Part shown: in pieces, positions 37,180-49,300 of the stretch
How positions within the stretch are numbered: the stretch's first letter is position 1
Layout: every line of letters begins with the position of its first letter
From: Burhinus oedicnemus
Taxonomy: Eukaryota; Chordata; Aves; Charadriiformes; Burhinidae
Assembly: GCA_008921705.1 (NCBI GenBank)
Contig: VFFE01007126.1
Coordinates: 2,077,745 to 2,141,744, forward strand
DNA: 64,000 bases
Direction: 5' to 3'
Notes under the pieces: generated by a model
Databases searched by the model: none
The model's input: the letters and a program-made list of their open reading frames with translations, nothing else
What the model was told of the DNA's origin: nothing
Program-made: the position numbers and the translations under genes

Positions 37180-37290
37180 GTCCAGAATGGTGTAGCTAGA
37201 CTGCTCTTCAGGTATTATATGACCTCTTCCCTGTGTCACCTTCACTGGTTTCCTTTCCACCATCAAATTCAGATCTAAATTACACTCCTG
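37180..37290 (+). mobile_element. Ancient non-LTR LINE relic of a non-CR1-avian (L2/L3-like) type
   Basis: Frame +37180 reads VQNGVARLLFRYYMTSSLCH then LHWFPFHHQIQI, one stop, then ITLL. This matches the C-terminal thumb region of L2/Rex/CR1-clade reverse transcriptases, which has the pattern VQNAAARLL ... ITPVLRSLHWLPV ... RI.FKI. The avian CR1 copies of this window use a different sequence here (EYCVQFWAPQ ... ECVQRR), so this relic is from another LINE lineage. Flanking sequence (37290-37450) is too decayed to read. Class is inferred from remembered motifs, not from an alignment. Confidence 0.6.
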
Positions 37291-38593
37291 AGGGCTGATT
37301 CTTTCTTCATCACCATCAGTTTTAGACCTGTGTAGCCCACTGGCTTTATTAGTATTAACTGTGATTTAAAAAAAGGAGAATCAGACCCCCTGGTTTTTAG
37401 AGCTACCTACTCACAGATTTGGTCCATCCTGCCTATCGTCTTGTACTCATGGTAACACTAACACACTGAGTCTGCATATGCTTCTGTAGTCTGGGTGTCT
37501 TTTCTGGCTCTATTCCATAACTGGGTATTCTTTGCTTCATTTGCTATCCTATCAATCTATCTTTTCCGTTTGAGTCACTGTCTTGTCTTCAGTATGCCAT
37601 TATAAATATTTCCTTTAAAGCTTCTGATTGAACCTGTGCACAACCTTTGCAGATGAAAATGGCAAAAAAAAAGAGTGTCTCCAAGAAAGGGGAGGTTTGA
37701 ATTGATTCTTCACACCCTACATTGGTAGGAGTTGAAGGCCTTCAGTCCTAGGGGACTGGGTTATTTCTAATGCTGTGCTATACAGAAACAAATTGTTTGC
37801 ATTATAGCAAGCTATCTGGCTAAGTTATAATTATCAGATTAAATAGGATTAGACATGGGACTTTCCAGTTGATTCCAGGCAATCAAACTAAATAAATCAA
37901 CAAAGAAAGAAATAAATTCTCTTCCAAGGATACTTGCATAGAAATGGTACTGTGGGGTAATAGTCTGCATGCGATAGCTGTTTCCAGCTTTGGAAAACGT
38001 ACTGTTCCCATGCACAGCTTCTGGTGCAGTCAATGCCAACAAGCAGAAGCTCTGTGTAGAAGCTGACAGCATTTCTGCCTTTGTGCATAGTTGTGTCTGC
38101 TGAGAAAGACCATAGAGAAAGCAGACAGCTAACAAAAAAGTTGTGAAAGAAATGGATATTATTGATGTAAAAGAGTATTTACACTCTTCTACTTGACTGA
38201 ATGTCTCTGGATAGGGCTCTTGGAGCTAAATCCCCCAAAGATGTGGAGTTTAATTCATCTAAACCCCACAGTAGATGCCCAAGTGCAAAGTCCAGATCCT
38301 CAAATTCCTCTTGAGCAGTTTCCGTCCTGTAGGCAGCTGAAGTCTGTAGGCATCACTGTCTTCAACATTCAGATTCCTTACACATTTATGATGAACTATA
38401 CTCAGCAAGGCCTTAGCTTTGAGTGTCATCAGTAGTGGAGTGCCTGTCTCACAGTAAAGCATTTTGAGGATCCACAGATTAGATGTTCTTCTGCCTGTGT
38501 AGCCTGAGAAAATCAAAATACTGGGTGCAGTGTCAACACACCAAATGCCACTGGGTCCTTCATCAAATAGGCAGTGGTGGTGGTATTGCCTCC
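37291..38593. other. Non-coding stretch, possible further ancient LINE remains
   Basis: No gene was recognised. At about 38437-38485 a patch reading CACAGTAAAGCATTTTGAGG followed by ATCCACAGATTAGATG faintly resembles the TAAAGCGCTTTGAGATC-type 3' end of L2-related elements. It may be related to the RT relic about 1.2 kb upstream on the same strand. The resemblance is weak. Confidence 0.35.
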
Positions 38594-38632
38594 TTTTTTT
38601 TTTTTTTTTGGTTTGGTTTGGTTTGGTTTTTT
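38594..38632. repeat. T16 run followed by (GGTTT)4
   Basis: Sixteen T (38594-38609) are followed by four GGTTT units and a T run to 38632. Simple sequence with no associated element recognised. Confidence 0.95.
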
Positions 38633-41600
38633 ACTACAATGCTCAGTGGCTAGCACACTATTCTAGGCTCTAGAAGGCATAGGTTTACTTCCTTTCTCTC
38701 CCTGATTTAAATACCATGCTGGCATTTCTTGCTGGCTGCATGAGATATTTTCCTTCATGCACTGCCTGCTCACTACTATCTGGAACTACCTAACTCATTA
38801 TGTAAGAAGCTTAGACTTTTAGCTTGTGGTTGATGATCCTCCCCACCAGTGGGGATGTGTATTATAGTGCTTAAATAGTGCTTAAGTTACTTTGTCAATC
38901 TAGCTCTTGAACATCCATCCAAGGGCTTTGTTCCCTTGGCTATAAAAATGGGAATGAATGGGTGGGAAAAGATTTAAGACGTTTTTGTCCAAAAGAGTGC
39001 AATTTACCTGAAGAAAAAAGTTGGATTTTGACTCACTTGAAGATATTTTAATGACAAAGTGTAAGAGGACCATTAGAACAGTTGCAGATGGTTTGTGTGA
39101 AATGGCTCAGTTACAGTAAGAACCACATGAACTTTTACCCTGAACTCAAACCAAGATCTTTCTCTCTCTCTCCTTTTTTTTTTTCCTAATGTACTAAGTT
39201 GTTTAGTTAAACTTTTGGTTTGTTTCTTTTCCTGTTCATATGCCTCTTTAGCCCTTATTTCAGCTGGGACTAGTACTCAGATACCACCAGGAAGGCTGAT
39301 TTGTGAGACTCACAGCCAGCTCTGTTCTGTTCTGGCCAAATTTGTTCATGTTGCAGCAATAATAGAGTTACTCCAGCCTTCTTTAGCTTTTCCATTTGTA
39401 GACCACTACTAGATTTCAATACCAGAAAAAAGAGGTGAGCATCTTTCTCTTGCTGTCAGCAGGGATGTCAAAGTTCCTGCTTGAAATGAAGATTCTCCCT
39501 AAAAAGGGCTCTTCAAAGATGTTGAGTCAAGCTTTTCCCAGCTTTTCAAATATGCTGCATCAATCCTGAAGACTGCTTTGGCCTCTCCACATCTCTCCCT
39601 TCACTGTGTTACTTTCCTGTGCTGATGGTCAGCATGACTGAATCATTCTAAAAACCACTGAGTCTGGTAGATAGTTCTTCATGGTTTCTTTTCAGTCTGC
39701 ACCCCTCCTTATTCCTTGCTACTGCCCTCTCCTCATCTCCTCATGCTTTTCTTGTCTCCTTTTTAAAATCATCTCCTGCTCACCTGCTCTGTTCTTCATC
39801 CTTTGTTTCCTAATTCCTTCCTCTGAAGTCTCTAAAGTTTCCTAAGCACCAAAACCTGCTTGACCAACTCACACAGAAATTCCCACTGGTAAATCGGAAG
39901 AAAGGGGGTGCAGGAGGGCTGCAAGCACTGCTGCAGACAGGCAGTCTTACTAACACCTTGTTCATTTTCATTGGAAGACTTGACATGCACACAGCCTACT
40001 TAATCATGGAGCAGCAGGGATAGGGAATTTGAAGAAGAAACAGTAATGGAGAAAAGATACCCCAGTGACAGGGTAGAGAAGAACAAAGAACCACGCATCA
40101 GTGGTCCATGTTCAATACACAACAGCCTTGCCCACGTACAGCATCCTCATAGTGCGGTGTAAAGACATTTCTCAGTGATAAGCACCACTCAATCACACTG
40201 GTTATCAGCACAATGTGAAATAGTCTGCTGGAGAAGGAACACAAATGATCTTACCAGGATCATGGCAATTTGTAGAGGTTCTCTCTTTTAGTATTGAGGA
40301 ACCAGAAGAGACGAGCTACATCAATAGACGCATATTGTTTGAAGTCTGAAAGCAGTTGTGGACAGGGAGGGATGGGCAGGAAAGGACAGAGAAAGCAACC
40401 ACTGTACTTTCAGCTGTCCAATATAATATTTTTTCCAGCAATGAACAAAGCTACTTCAGCTCTGTGGCTGGAACTTGGCAGCTCTTCTTTGAGTTCCTTA
40501 AAAAGAAACAAAATTGTTCTACCATCTGGGAGACCCACTTGTCCTTTCCCTTTCCTCACACATATGCTTACTACGTTATGTTACCAGTTGAATATAGCAA
40601 CATATGCATGCAAAGCTTTCCAGCTGAGATGCCTGGAGATTCTTTTACAATTACCAGGATAGAGTCAGCTGTGCAGAAGAACTGTTCTGCCCCAATCACT
40701 TAACCCATTATTGATTCAGAAGAAGGGAAATAAGGAATGGCAATAGAATTTTACCTGGACATAACATGGTGGCCGTGTCTTAGTCTGGAATATAGCCAGT
40801 GCATGATGATTTGAGACCCCAGTCCAGCAAAGTGATTAATCATGCACTTCATTGAAAGCAAGCATACAGTCTCACTGACTGCTTGTGTTCTGAAAATTAG
40901 TCTAGGGCTTGTATGTTTTATTGGGCTGGGACCTTACATTCCCGTTCCATAAAAACACAGTAGGATCATGGATAACTGTATATGTGTCTTCATATGTTGT
41001 TGGCAATTGTAATTTTATTCTACCTGCACTCCAAAGTGGTGGGACAAGAACTAGCTCTGATCCAGAAAAGGTGACTCCCATTAATGTAATGCTGAATACA
41101 CTGTACCTCACAGTGAGGCTTAGGTCCATGGACACACTACTGCAATCACATGGTTGATGACCTGCTCCAAGCAAGCACAAAGCTTGCAGCTGCCTGCCCA
41201 AAACACTACCTTCTGACATATCCTGCTGTGGCTTTACATTCAGTTGGCAGAAGGAGCCTTCTTCCAGTCTACTGTATTTACTAGTATGGGGCTAGAGAAT
41301 GAATTTTGAAAGGTCAGTGGCACCGCCGATGTTTTTGTAACTCCCCATCAAAACTCATGGGAATTTTGGCTTTTCCTTTTGGGATCAGCTTTCTGCACTT
41401 GTGAAGGGATTCACTAGGATATAGAATAAAGCAAGCTTTGCCTACAAGAAAATAAATTCCTTAAGATGTACTACATTGGTGCACAGGCTGGCATAATCTG
41501 CTTTTGAGGGGGGATAAATTTCACACAGAGTGAATATCATCCTTTTTTTTCACATATTAGAGAGCCAAAGAAAGACCAAGAAAAGTTGGTTTCATTCTTT

Positions 41601-44109
41601 TCTGACATAAAGAGGGCCAGATCCTCAGCTGGTCTGTATTAGTACAGTCTCTTGAACTCTTTGGAGTGATGCTGATTAGAACCATCTGAAGACCCTGCCT
41701 GGGAAGTCTTGCTATTTTTACAAAACTGTATAAAGTAGATCTACTCAACTCTCAGTAGCTATGAAAAGAAGCTATACTACAGGGTGCGTTTTAGCAACTA
41801 GAAGCAAGACAGAAAGAATGTGTATGGGGCAACATTTTTTGACATGGAAGGTAGCAAAAATGCAGGAAAAAATACCAAACAAACAACATATTTAAAAACA
41901 TTATGTCTATGGTTTGGAAGCACTAATGAATTTAGGTCTGGCATCAACAGCGTTCATTTTTTTTTAAAGAGGGTGCTTTGATTCATCATTATTAATGAAC
42001 CATTTGCTCAGCCTTTTTTTACCAGATAAATGTAGATCATAAAAATCTCTGCTAGATGGCTCTTTTTAATGAACTATATGAAAAAAAAGGCAAAAATACA
42101 TATTGAACACCTTTCATAGGAACGTTGCAAGTAGCTACAATAAAATGCTTCTGGATGAATCAATGAAAAGTTTTGAACTCTTCACTTATTAAAATAAGAA
42201 TTTTTGATTTACATGTTAAATTTTTGAGGCCCACTGTACCTAAAAGGGATAGAAATAGTTTTCCACTGCTTAAGCATGAAACAGAATTCCCACTGCTCTG
42301 GCAAATCCAGTGGAAAAACATCATGTTCCAATGGATCGGCAAAAAGTAAAACAGCAGGGCCCAATTTTGAAGTCCAGGTTGAATTTCTATTCAGTTTGTA
42401 CACAGACAAAACTGTCACTAAAGATATTGTCTCAGCAAGTCCTGAGTAAAAATGCCAAGCACCTGAAGGTCTCAAGATGTATTTGCCTATTAAATCCTTT
42501 AGATTTGTAAAAGGTTGGGTTTTTTTTTGTTTGTTAGCAAGTACATCTATTTCTGCTGGCAACTATTTCTTACTGGGGTGACAGGTTTTGCACTGATCTC
42601 AGTGTAGATTCTCAGTTTTTGGGGGAAAGTCTCAAAGTTTATAAAAGCTACTTTTCAGACTTTATACTTTCACTATACCAGTAGTCTCCAGACTGAAACT
42701 TCCCTGACTCTTATGTAGGCCCTTCTCCTTTCCAATATATGCCCTTAAAATTGTACTTCTATGACTTTTAAATTTGTGTTTAAGTCAATTTCTCATATCT
42801 CCCTTTGGTTTTAATTCTGATTTCTTGCACTGTGATTTTTTTTTTTGTATCCAAGTAGTCTCTGAGATTCCTTGGAGACAAATAAAGACATTGAGTGTGA
42901 AAACGAAGTTGAGGTTGGTCTTATACGTTCCAGAGAAGAAGTAAATGAATATGATCATAATATGCCATAGCGATTGTCTGCAGTCAAAAATGCGTTTAGT
43001 TACACTACACCCAGAAAAATCATGACTGGTTCTATTTCTGTGATTTCTGTGTTTATGTTCATTGCATTGAACATCATACAATTTATGAATGGGAGAATAA
43101 TATTTCAGTAAATATCATTCAACTCTTGTATTATCCAAAGTAATTACCATTTCAGTGAACCTGGTAAAACACAGTGTAAAGTTACTTTGCACTCAGAGCT
43201 TAGCAGGAATATGGAGTTTATCTGCCCTTTACAGAAAGAAGAATTGGCTTCAGGTCTTTATTTATCATATCCCAGCACGACGGCAGTACAGTTGGATATC
43301 CTGGCATCCCCACATTTCTTCTGCTATGTGCCAACAGCAATGGCAGTGGCATTAACAGAGGAAGAAAGAGCAAATAAAAAGTTTCAGTGTACATGATGCT
43401 GATAGGGACCTGACATGGGAGGCATGGTTGTACCTGTGTCAGGACTGAGTCAGGTAGAGAGGCTGCTAGTTTGACTAACATTTTCTGAATGCAAACAATA
43501 ACAAATCCTGGGAGCCTCTCCTCCTGGGATAGGCTTTTGTAGTAGTTATGGAGAGCACAGCACAAAACAGGGTATAGAACAGACGATTTTTCATGCTACT
43601 ACATGCATATGCTTACCTGAGTGAAATAGTGGTTTATCAGTTCCTAGCTAAGAAACTGCAGGAAAATTATCATGAATAATGTTTGAGTAGCTTTAAATAA
43701 GAATACTGAGGGCAATTATTGACTTAATTATAGCCACCAGGAAAGGGACAACTTTTTTTTTCTCCCTAAGAATTCTCTTCAAATGAAGGCCCATATGACT
43801 GTGTAATTTAGCTGTGAAACTACCAACAGGTTAGAATAACAGCTGAAACTAAAATAACCAAATAGGTAAAGATATGGTTTGTGTGGGGGAACCAACCTTA
43901 TAGTTTATGTAAGAGCCCTAGTCTTGCCCATGGTACCCAGTCCTGCACAGGCACAAGAACTATGCATCCCCAAAAAGGGTTATTACCTGTATGGTTACCT
44001 AGACTATGTGGAAGAACATGTCTTGTGAAAAAAGAAACTGGAAACTGAACCGAAAAAAGCTGTCTGGGTGAAAGTCCACTAGGGTCCTCGAGGTCCCTTC
44101 TGAATGACT
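38633..44109. other. Long non-coding stretch, no gene recognised
   Basis: No interspersed repeat or exon was identified. A polypyrimidine tract (CT repeats then T12) lies at 39159-39186, and a longer C/T-rich region at about 39700-39830. Open frames of 105-122 codons at 40294-40703 (two frames, +), 40902-41219 (-), 42209-42562 (-) and 43218-43565 (-) have no recognisable domain and mutually overlap or switch strands. They are treated as chance. Confidence 0.6.
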
Positions 44110-45396
44110 GAATTACCACCCACGGTAGATGAAGACTGAGGGACAACTTAAGCAAACTGCACATACACAAGCAGCTGGGCCTGGGTGGTGTACACCTGGG
44201 GGTGCCTGAGGGATTAGGCTGTTGTAATAATGAAGTACACCTATCATGTTTGAAAGGTCGTGGAATTGTGGGAGTTTCCTGGCAACTGGAAAAAGGCAAT
44301 ATCATGCGCACCTTTTAGAAGGGCAAGAAGGGTCTTGTCAGTGCGGTCTCAGTCCCTGGGAAGGTTAAGGGCTGTATCCTCCTGGATGCCAATTCCAAGC
44401 CCCATGAAACGCAAGAGGTGTTTGGGAACTGCCGGGATGGATTTTCCAGGAACAAATCATGCCCAACCAACAAGATTGCTTTCCATAAAGAGATGACTTG
44501 GAGAATGAAAGAGCAGTTGAGGCTATTTTTCTCCTTGACTTTACTGAAGCCTTCAACATGGTCTCTCATAGCATCTGTGTAGGCAGAATTGAGAGATATG
44601 GACATGATAGTTAGACTATGGGGCAAGAGGATTGCTGGACCCAAAGGTCGGCATTTTGAAATTCAGCTGAGGACTGGTTATGAGTGCCATTCTTCAGGGT
44701 TCAGTACTGGGTTCACTACTGTTCAATGTCTTCATTAATGTCTGGGTGGTGGAATGAAATGCATCCTCATCAGCTTTACTGACAACACCAATGTGTTATA
44801 ACCAACACACTGCAGGGCACGGCTGCCGTTTAGAAGGATCTTGAGAGGCTCGATAAAGGTGCTAATGGGAACCTTATGAAGTTCAACAAAGGAAAGCACA
44901 GGGTACCGAGCCTGAAATACAATAAACACATGCAAAAAGGGCTGGGTGCTGACTGGATAGAGAGAAGCTTTGCAGAAAAGGTCCAAGGGGGTCTAGGTGG
45001 ACAAGTTGAACATTAGTCAAAATGTTCCCTTGCAGCAATGAAGGACAGGTGCATACAGGACTGTATTAACAAAAGGATAGCCAGCAGTTTGCAGGATTCT
45101 TCTCCTCTGTGTGAGACCACATCTGGAGTACTGAGTCCAGTTTGTGACTGGACAAAGACTAGACAAGAAACATATTAACATACAGAAGAAAGTCCAGTGG
45201 AGGGCCACCTGAATGGTTGAGGTCTGGAGCACATGCTTTATGAAATGTTAAGGAAGCTGTGTTTTGCCTAAGAAAAGAAGACTAATCAGTGCCCTTGACT
45301 ACCTAATGAATGATTGCTTATAGAGAAGATGGACTCTACTCAGAGGTTCACAACGAAAGGAAGAGAACTAGTGAACATAAGTAGCAGCTAGGGAAA
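44110..45396 (+). mobile_element. Old, heavily decayed CR1 LINE (first part of an interrupted copy)
   Basis: CR1 similarity begins near 44110 (GACTGAGGGACAACTTAAGC block) with the start of the RT domain, and runs through recognisable blocks: the TGGAAAAAGGCAATATCATG stretch at about 44287, the AAGGGCAAGAAGG block at 44320, a decayed PG.V blocks region, and motif A reading LLDFTEAFNMVSHSI at 44532-44572, in which the final Asp of KAFD is Asn. Motif C is degraded to FTDN at 44775-44786. The C-terminal ORF2 similarity follows to about 45396. Both catalytic motifs are damaged and frames change often. This copy is clearly older than those at 26530, 33020, 55121 and 56673. Confidence 0.9.
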
Positions 45397-45685
45397 TAAC
45401 AGCATTGTGAACGCACTAATATGGCTTAATGGCCCTGACCAGCTTTACTGAGGCCTCCACCCACACAACTTGCCTGGGGACTTAATTTAAGGTTAGGTCT
45501 GGGACCTCAGGCTTTGCCTGAGCACTGTTGTAGGTGTAGTACTGTCTCCTGCTGTCCCAGCTTGACCCTGGAAGAGGCTTACTATCTTGCTTTGTCTGAA
45601 ACTGCCAATTGACCCGTCCTGTTCTGCCCACCCTGCTGGTTTGCTTTTCCTCGAGGAGCAGCCCTGGTCTTGGTGCTCCTAGACA
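45397..45685. mobile_element. Unclassified insertion of about 290 bp nested in a CR1
   Basis: CR1 similarity stops at about 45396 (after AGCAGCTAGGGAAAT) and resumes at about 45686 (GAAAATTGCAATTAAATAG). In other CR1 copies I know, the block ending GGGAAAT is followed directly by the ATTAAATAG-type block. The intervening sequence is richer in G and C than the host element and does not look like CR1. A segment from 45406 to 45685 begins TG and ends CA, and GAAAT/GAAAAT flank the insert, so a solo LTR or a small non-autonomous element is possible. No convincing exact target-site duplication could be fixed. Family unknown. Confidence 0.5.
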
Positions 45686-45915
45686 GAAAATTGCAATTAA
45701 ATAGAAAGAAAAAAGTCTCCCCAGTGAGGGTGATGGGATGATGGAACAGGTTGCCAAAGCAGCTCATTGACTCTTCATTCTTGGAGCTCAACTGGACAAA
45801 GCCTTGAACAACCTGATGCTGTTTAGACCTGGCCCTCACTTGGGTGGGAGTTGGGATCAGTTGATATCCAGAGGTCCCTTCCAGCCACGGTTGTTCTCTG
45901 GCTCTGTGGTTCTAA
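45686..45915 (+). mobile_element. Old CR1 LINE, 3' end (second part of the interrupted copy)
   Basis: The copy resumes after the nested block with the end of ORF2 (GGGTGATGGGATGATGGAAC then CAGGTTGCC), continues with TGGACAAAGCCTTGAACAAC, and ends with CCAGAGGTCCCTTCCAGCC and a decayed tail CTCTGGCTCTGTGGTTCTA at about 45915. Order and orientation match the part at 44110-45396, so both halves are one insertion. Confidence 0.92.
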
Positions 45916-46302
45916 GAGGAGGAAGAGCTTGGCAACAGAAGGGCAAGAAGATCTCTTAATTTAGCACCATTGCTTCTGTTCTTTATAAATGGCTCACGTT
46001 ATAGAATTTGAAGCCTGTGTTTCTCTTTTAGTAGACAGATCAAGTCCAGATCAGAGAAAAGAATTTCACACTCTAGAAGATCTGGGCTCAGGTGTTACAG
46101 ATCAATGTTGTTACAGAGGGAGGCAACATTTCTGGGTGGCAGTGAAAAGGGAAGTGATGGAGTTAGTTTGGCGTATATATACACACAGCTGAACGTAGGA
46201 AAAAATAGGCTGGAGAGCAATACAGTAACATCATTGTGAACCACAGTAAAAAGTCAAATAATTATTAATTCTGTGTTCTTTATTGCCCTTAAAAGTACCT
46301 TG
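45916..46302. other. Short spacer, nothing recognised
   Basis: It may contain the unreadable body of the CR1 tail stub that follows. The 67-codon frame 45989-46192 (+) has no familiar domain. Confidence 0.5.
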
Positions 46303-46390
46303 GGGAACCGTCCTGCACTGGCAGGGAGAGACAAGATGACCAAATAGCCGGTGGGCCTTTTCCAGTTTTAATTTCTGTGATTCTATGATT
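46303..46390 (+). mobile_element. CR1 LINE 3' tail stub
   Basis: This is the extreme 3' end of an old CR1: ACCGTCCTGCACTGGCAGGG, then GACAAGATGACCAAATAG, then CTTTTCCAGTTTTAATTTC and a terminal TGTGATTCTATGATT. No ORF2 sequence is readable upstream, so this is either a very short 5'-truncated insertion or the only preserved part of a longer old copy. Confidence 0.85.
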
Positions 46391-49300
46391 TCTATTCATC
46401 ATGTGCTTGATAGTAAAACATCCTTGTTTCCTCTTAGCTTTTTCCTTTGTTCCAGTGAAGTTAAGGGGAAAAAAAAAAAAAAGAGTAAGTGTTGCTATTT
46501 AAAAATGGTGCCAGTAAAATTAAAGCAAGATCCCATTCTGAGTGTTGGGGATAACCCGGAGATGCAGGTGGAGATTCTGGATTTGCTAAATAGCCAAAAG
46601 AAAGACTCAGAGACTGGGCAGATTGCTGGAAAAGTCTGTTAGTGCAGCTGTGAGCTGTGGGAAGACAGAGCCTGTAAAGGACAAACAGCTGTTAGAGTCA
46701 GACAGGAAAGCCTCTGAAAAAAAAAAAGGGTGAGGGAGGAGGAAAAAAGTTTGATCATGGCTGGGTAAAAGGCCAGAGAAAGAGCTTTGTATCAGAAGAT
46801 CAGAATCTGAGTATAATGTTGTAACAGCTCTCTGTAGGAGAGAAAAGGAAAAGTCAGTAGGAGTCTGATTGGTAAGTTTAGAGGAGCAAAGGAAGACACT
46901 GGTTTTTATCTACTTTATCATCAAGATTGTCCCCAAATATCCTGTCATATCATGATTCTGTCCTGTGAGGGGTCCAAAAAGCAGAAGGAAAATCAAAACT
47001 TGCCCCACTACTAAATGTCTTTTTGGTTGCCTGGGCCAACTGTTCATGGAGCAACTAGTTTTAGGTAGACTGTATTGTTTCTTAGGAGGCCGGCAATAGA
47101 AGGACTTCATCTGATAAGTCCAGATAAATTTTTGTGGAGCAGAAGTTGGTTTATCAGTCTTTTGAGATTGCAAATGTTCTTCTTCTTGAGTAAACTCTAT
47201 GTGTCAGCCGCAAAAGCTAGTGTAAGGAATGGTTGTAACTTCTCAGAACTTGGCATTTGAAAATGATATAAAATGGGCCAAGCCAGCATGAAAGAGTGGT
47301 TTAGCTTTTATTTTTATCTCCCTGCTGGGAAATGAATGTTAAATATAATCCTCAGATGAATTAGCTGTTCTCTCCCATGTTGCCTTTGTTCTAGCATGAA
47401 TGCTTTTAATCCTAATGCATTCGGTGAGAATCAGATTCCCTGCTTTGTTTTCAGGAGCAGACACATTGTTTGTAACTACAATGTGGAGACTGAAGTACCA
47501 ATATTTTAAGCTGTAAATGCCAAAAAAGGTGTGATTTCTTTTTGTTTTAATAGAAGGATTTTTCTTCTCACAGGAGAAATGAGTACTAGTAAATTTTTCT
47601 ACACAGAAATTAGTAGAAATTACAGTTTAATGTGGGATAGGTTTTCCCTTTCTTCCCTTTCTCTCACTGGTCTTGTGATTTATTAAGTGTTTTTGGGTAC
47701 TGAAATGAACTGGGAATGTCAAAGGGTTCAGAATTATTTCAAGTCTCAACTCCCGTTGACTTTCTGTGGGAGCTCTGCTCCCATCCTGCTCTCTGCCCCC
47801 TCCTTTGTAAAATAAAGCCTTTAGTTTTGTCCCAGATGAGCACTCACATTTCCCCAACAGCCTAGAGGCATTGCTCTGCCTTTTGGAAATTGTTGTGTAA
47901 TGCATGGAACTTGGTGTAAAGGCTCATGGTTTCAGTTCTAGAAGACAGTAATTTATTTTTTTTTCTGGTTCAGAGGGCCTGGAAGCAGATTAAGGACTAA
48001 TGTTAGGGAAAGCGTACATAGCTTTTCAGGCTGTGTTCATCTTTTAAACACAGGCTCTAGCTTTCTCCTGAACTGACCATTTTCAGGCATTTTGTTACAA
48101 GCAGGAGTATGTACATGGGCATAGGAGTCATGTGAAACCCTAGAGCCCTTCCAAAGTGAAAGTTCGCTTCTGTGGGCCAAGCCGTCCCTGGTGGGGTCTG
48201 AACCGGGCAAGCATGGCAGGATGTATGCCCTCATGGTGTATCATTGATGGGATCCAGCGCTATTCAGTGTACGGACCAACTGCATTGGACCAAGACGATA
48301 GCTAGCCACAGGGATGAAAATTGCATTTCACAGGAGATAGTATATATAAGCACATAAGTGATGTAGAGCTTTGGCATGTTTAGTGTTGGCTGAGGCCTCC
48401 TAAGATGCCTTATTTCTGGTGGCACTTAGGGCTTGTCTGGGAGATTTGTCTTTTCAGAGACTGCAGGTTTCTTTTCAGCCTGCATGAACTTCTCAGAAGA
48501 CGAGTGAGGCCCCGGTGCCCTCTGCAGCAGATATGACTACACTTGCTTACATTTAGAAACTCAGATGATTCACTGGCTGCCTTTTTCTGGTAAGTTAGAT
48601 GGGGAAAGACCCATTCTCTGCCTCTGAGCACAACAGGCAGGACAAGGCTGTCATCAGACAACCATGCAGTCTTCCTCCACAGACCAAGATGGCCTCATCC
48701 CTGCTGCCTGCTGGAAGCAGTCCTCGGCTCATATTATTCCACAAACCACACTTGAGCCTTGGTTAGGAGACTAATGTTCCTTTTGGCATGGTCTAAAACT
48801 GTGTTAATGGGCTGGACTTAATGCTAACAGCTATGCAGTATGGACAATTGTGTACTTGTGCTCAGACTCATGGCCTGAGGCCCGTGAGGTCATTTATCTT
48901 ATAAGTTTAGGGATACCCATTGGGATTACTGAAGTTACACTGGAAACAGAATTTTATACGAGAGTTCTGTGAATCAATTTAAGATAAAAGAACAGGAAAG
49001 AAAATACATTTTTTTTCAGAAAAAGAACTGGAATAAATTGTCTTTCAATGAAAAAATGTACAAAGGGCTACGAATTCCAGGAGTAAGTTTAAAATTAGCA
49101 AAGCACCCAGAGCTCACATTTAAAATATTGGAAAATCTTCAGCAAAACTTCATTCTGATGATAAACTCTTGGAAATGTGATATTCTCATAATGGACAACT
49201 ATGTGTACAATATTTATCATCACAGTTATTCAGTTTTTATGTATTGAAGGCACTTTTTTGTGCAAATTTATATAAGATTACTAGTAGGTGAACTTTTAAA

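Noticed and set aside
40294..40703. Two overlapping plus-strand frames of 122 and 115 codons
   Set aside because: They occupy different frames of the same DNA and neither resembles a known protein.
42725..42772. CCTTCTCCTTTCC ... ACTTCTATGACTT patch resembling a CR1 tail
   Set aside because: Spacing and the ATTCTATGATT terminus are poor and no upstream CR1 block was found.
43898..44644. Minus-strand open frames of 137 and 109 codons
   Set aside because: They are largely antisense to the decayed CR1 starting near 44110 and have no independent similarity.
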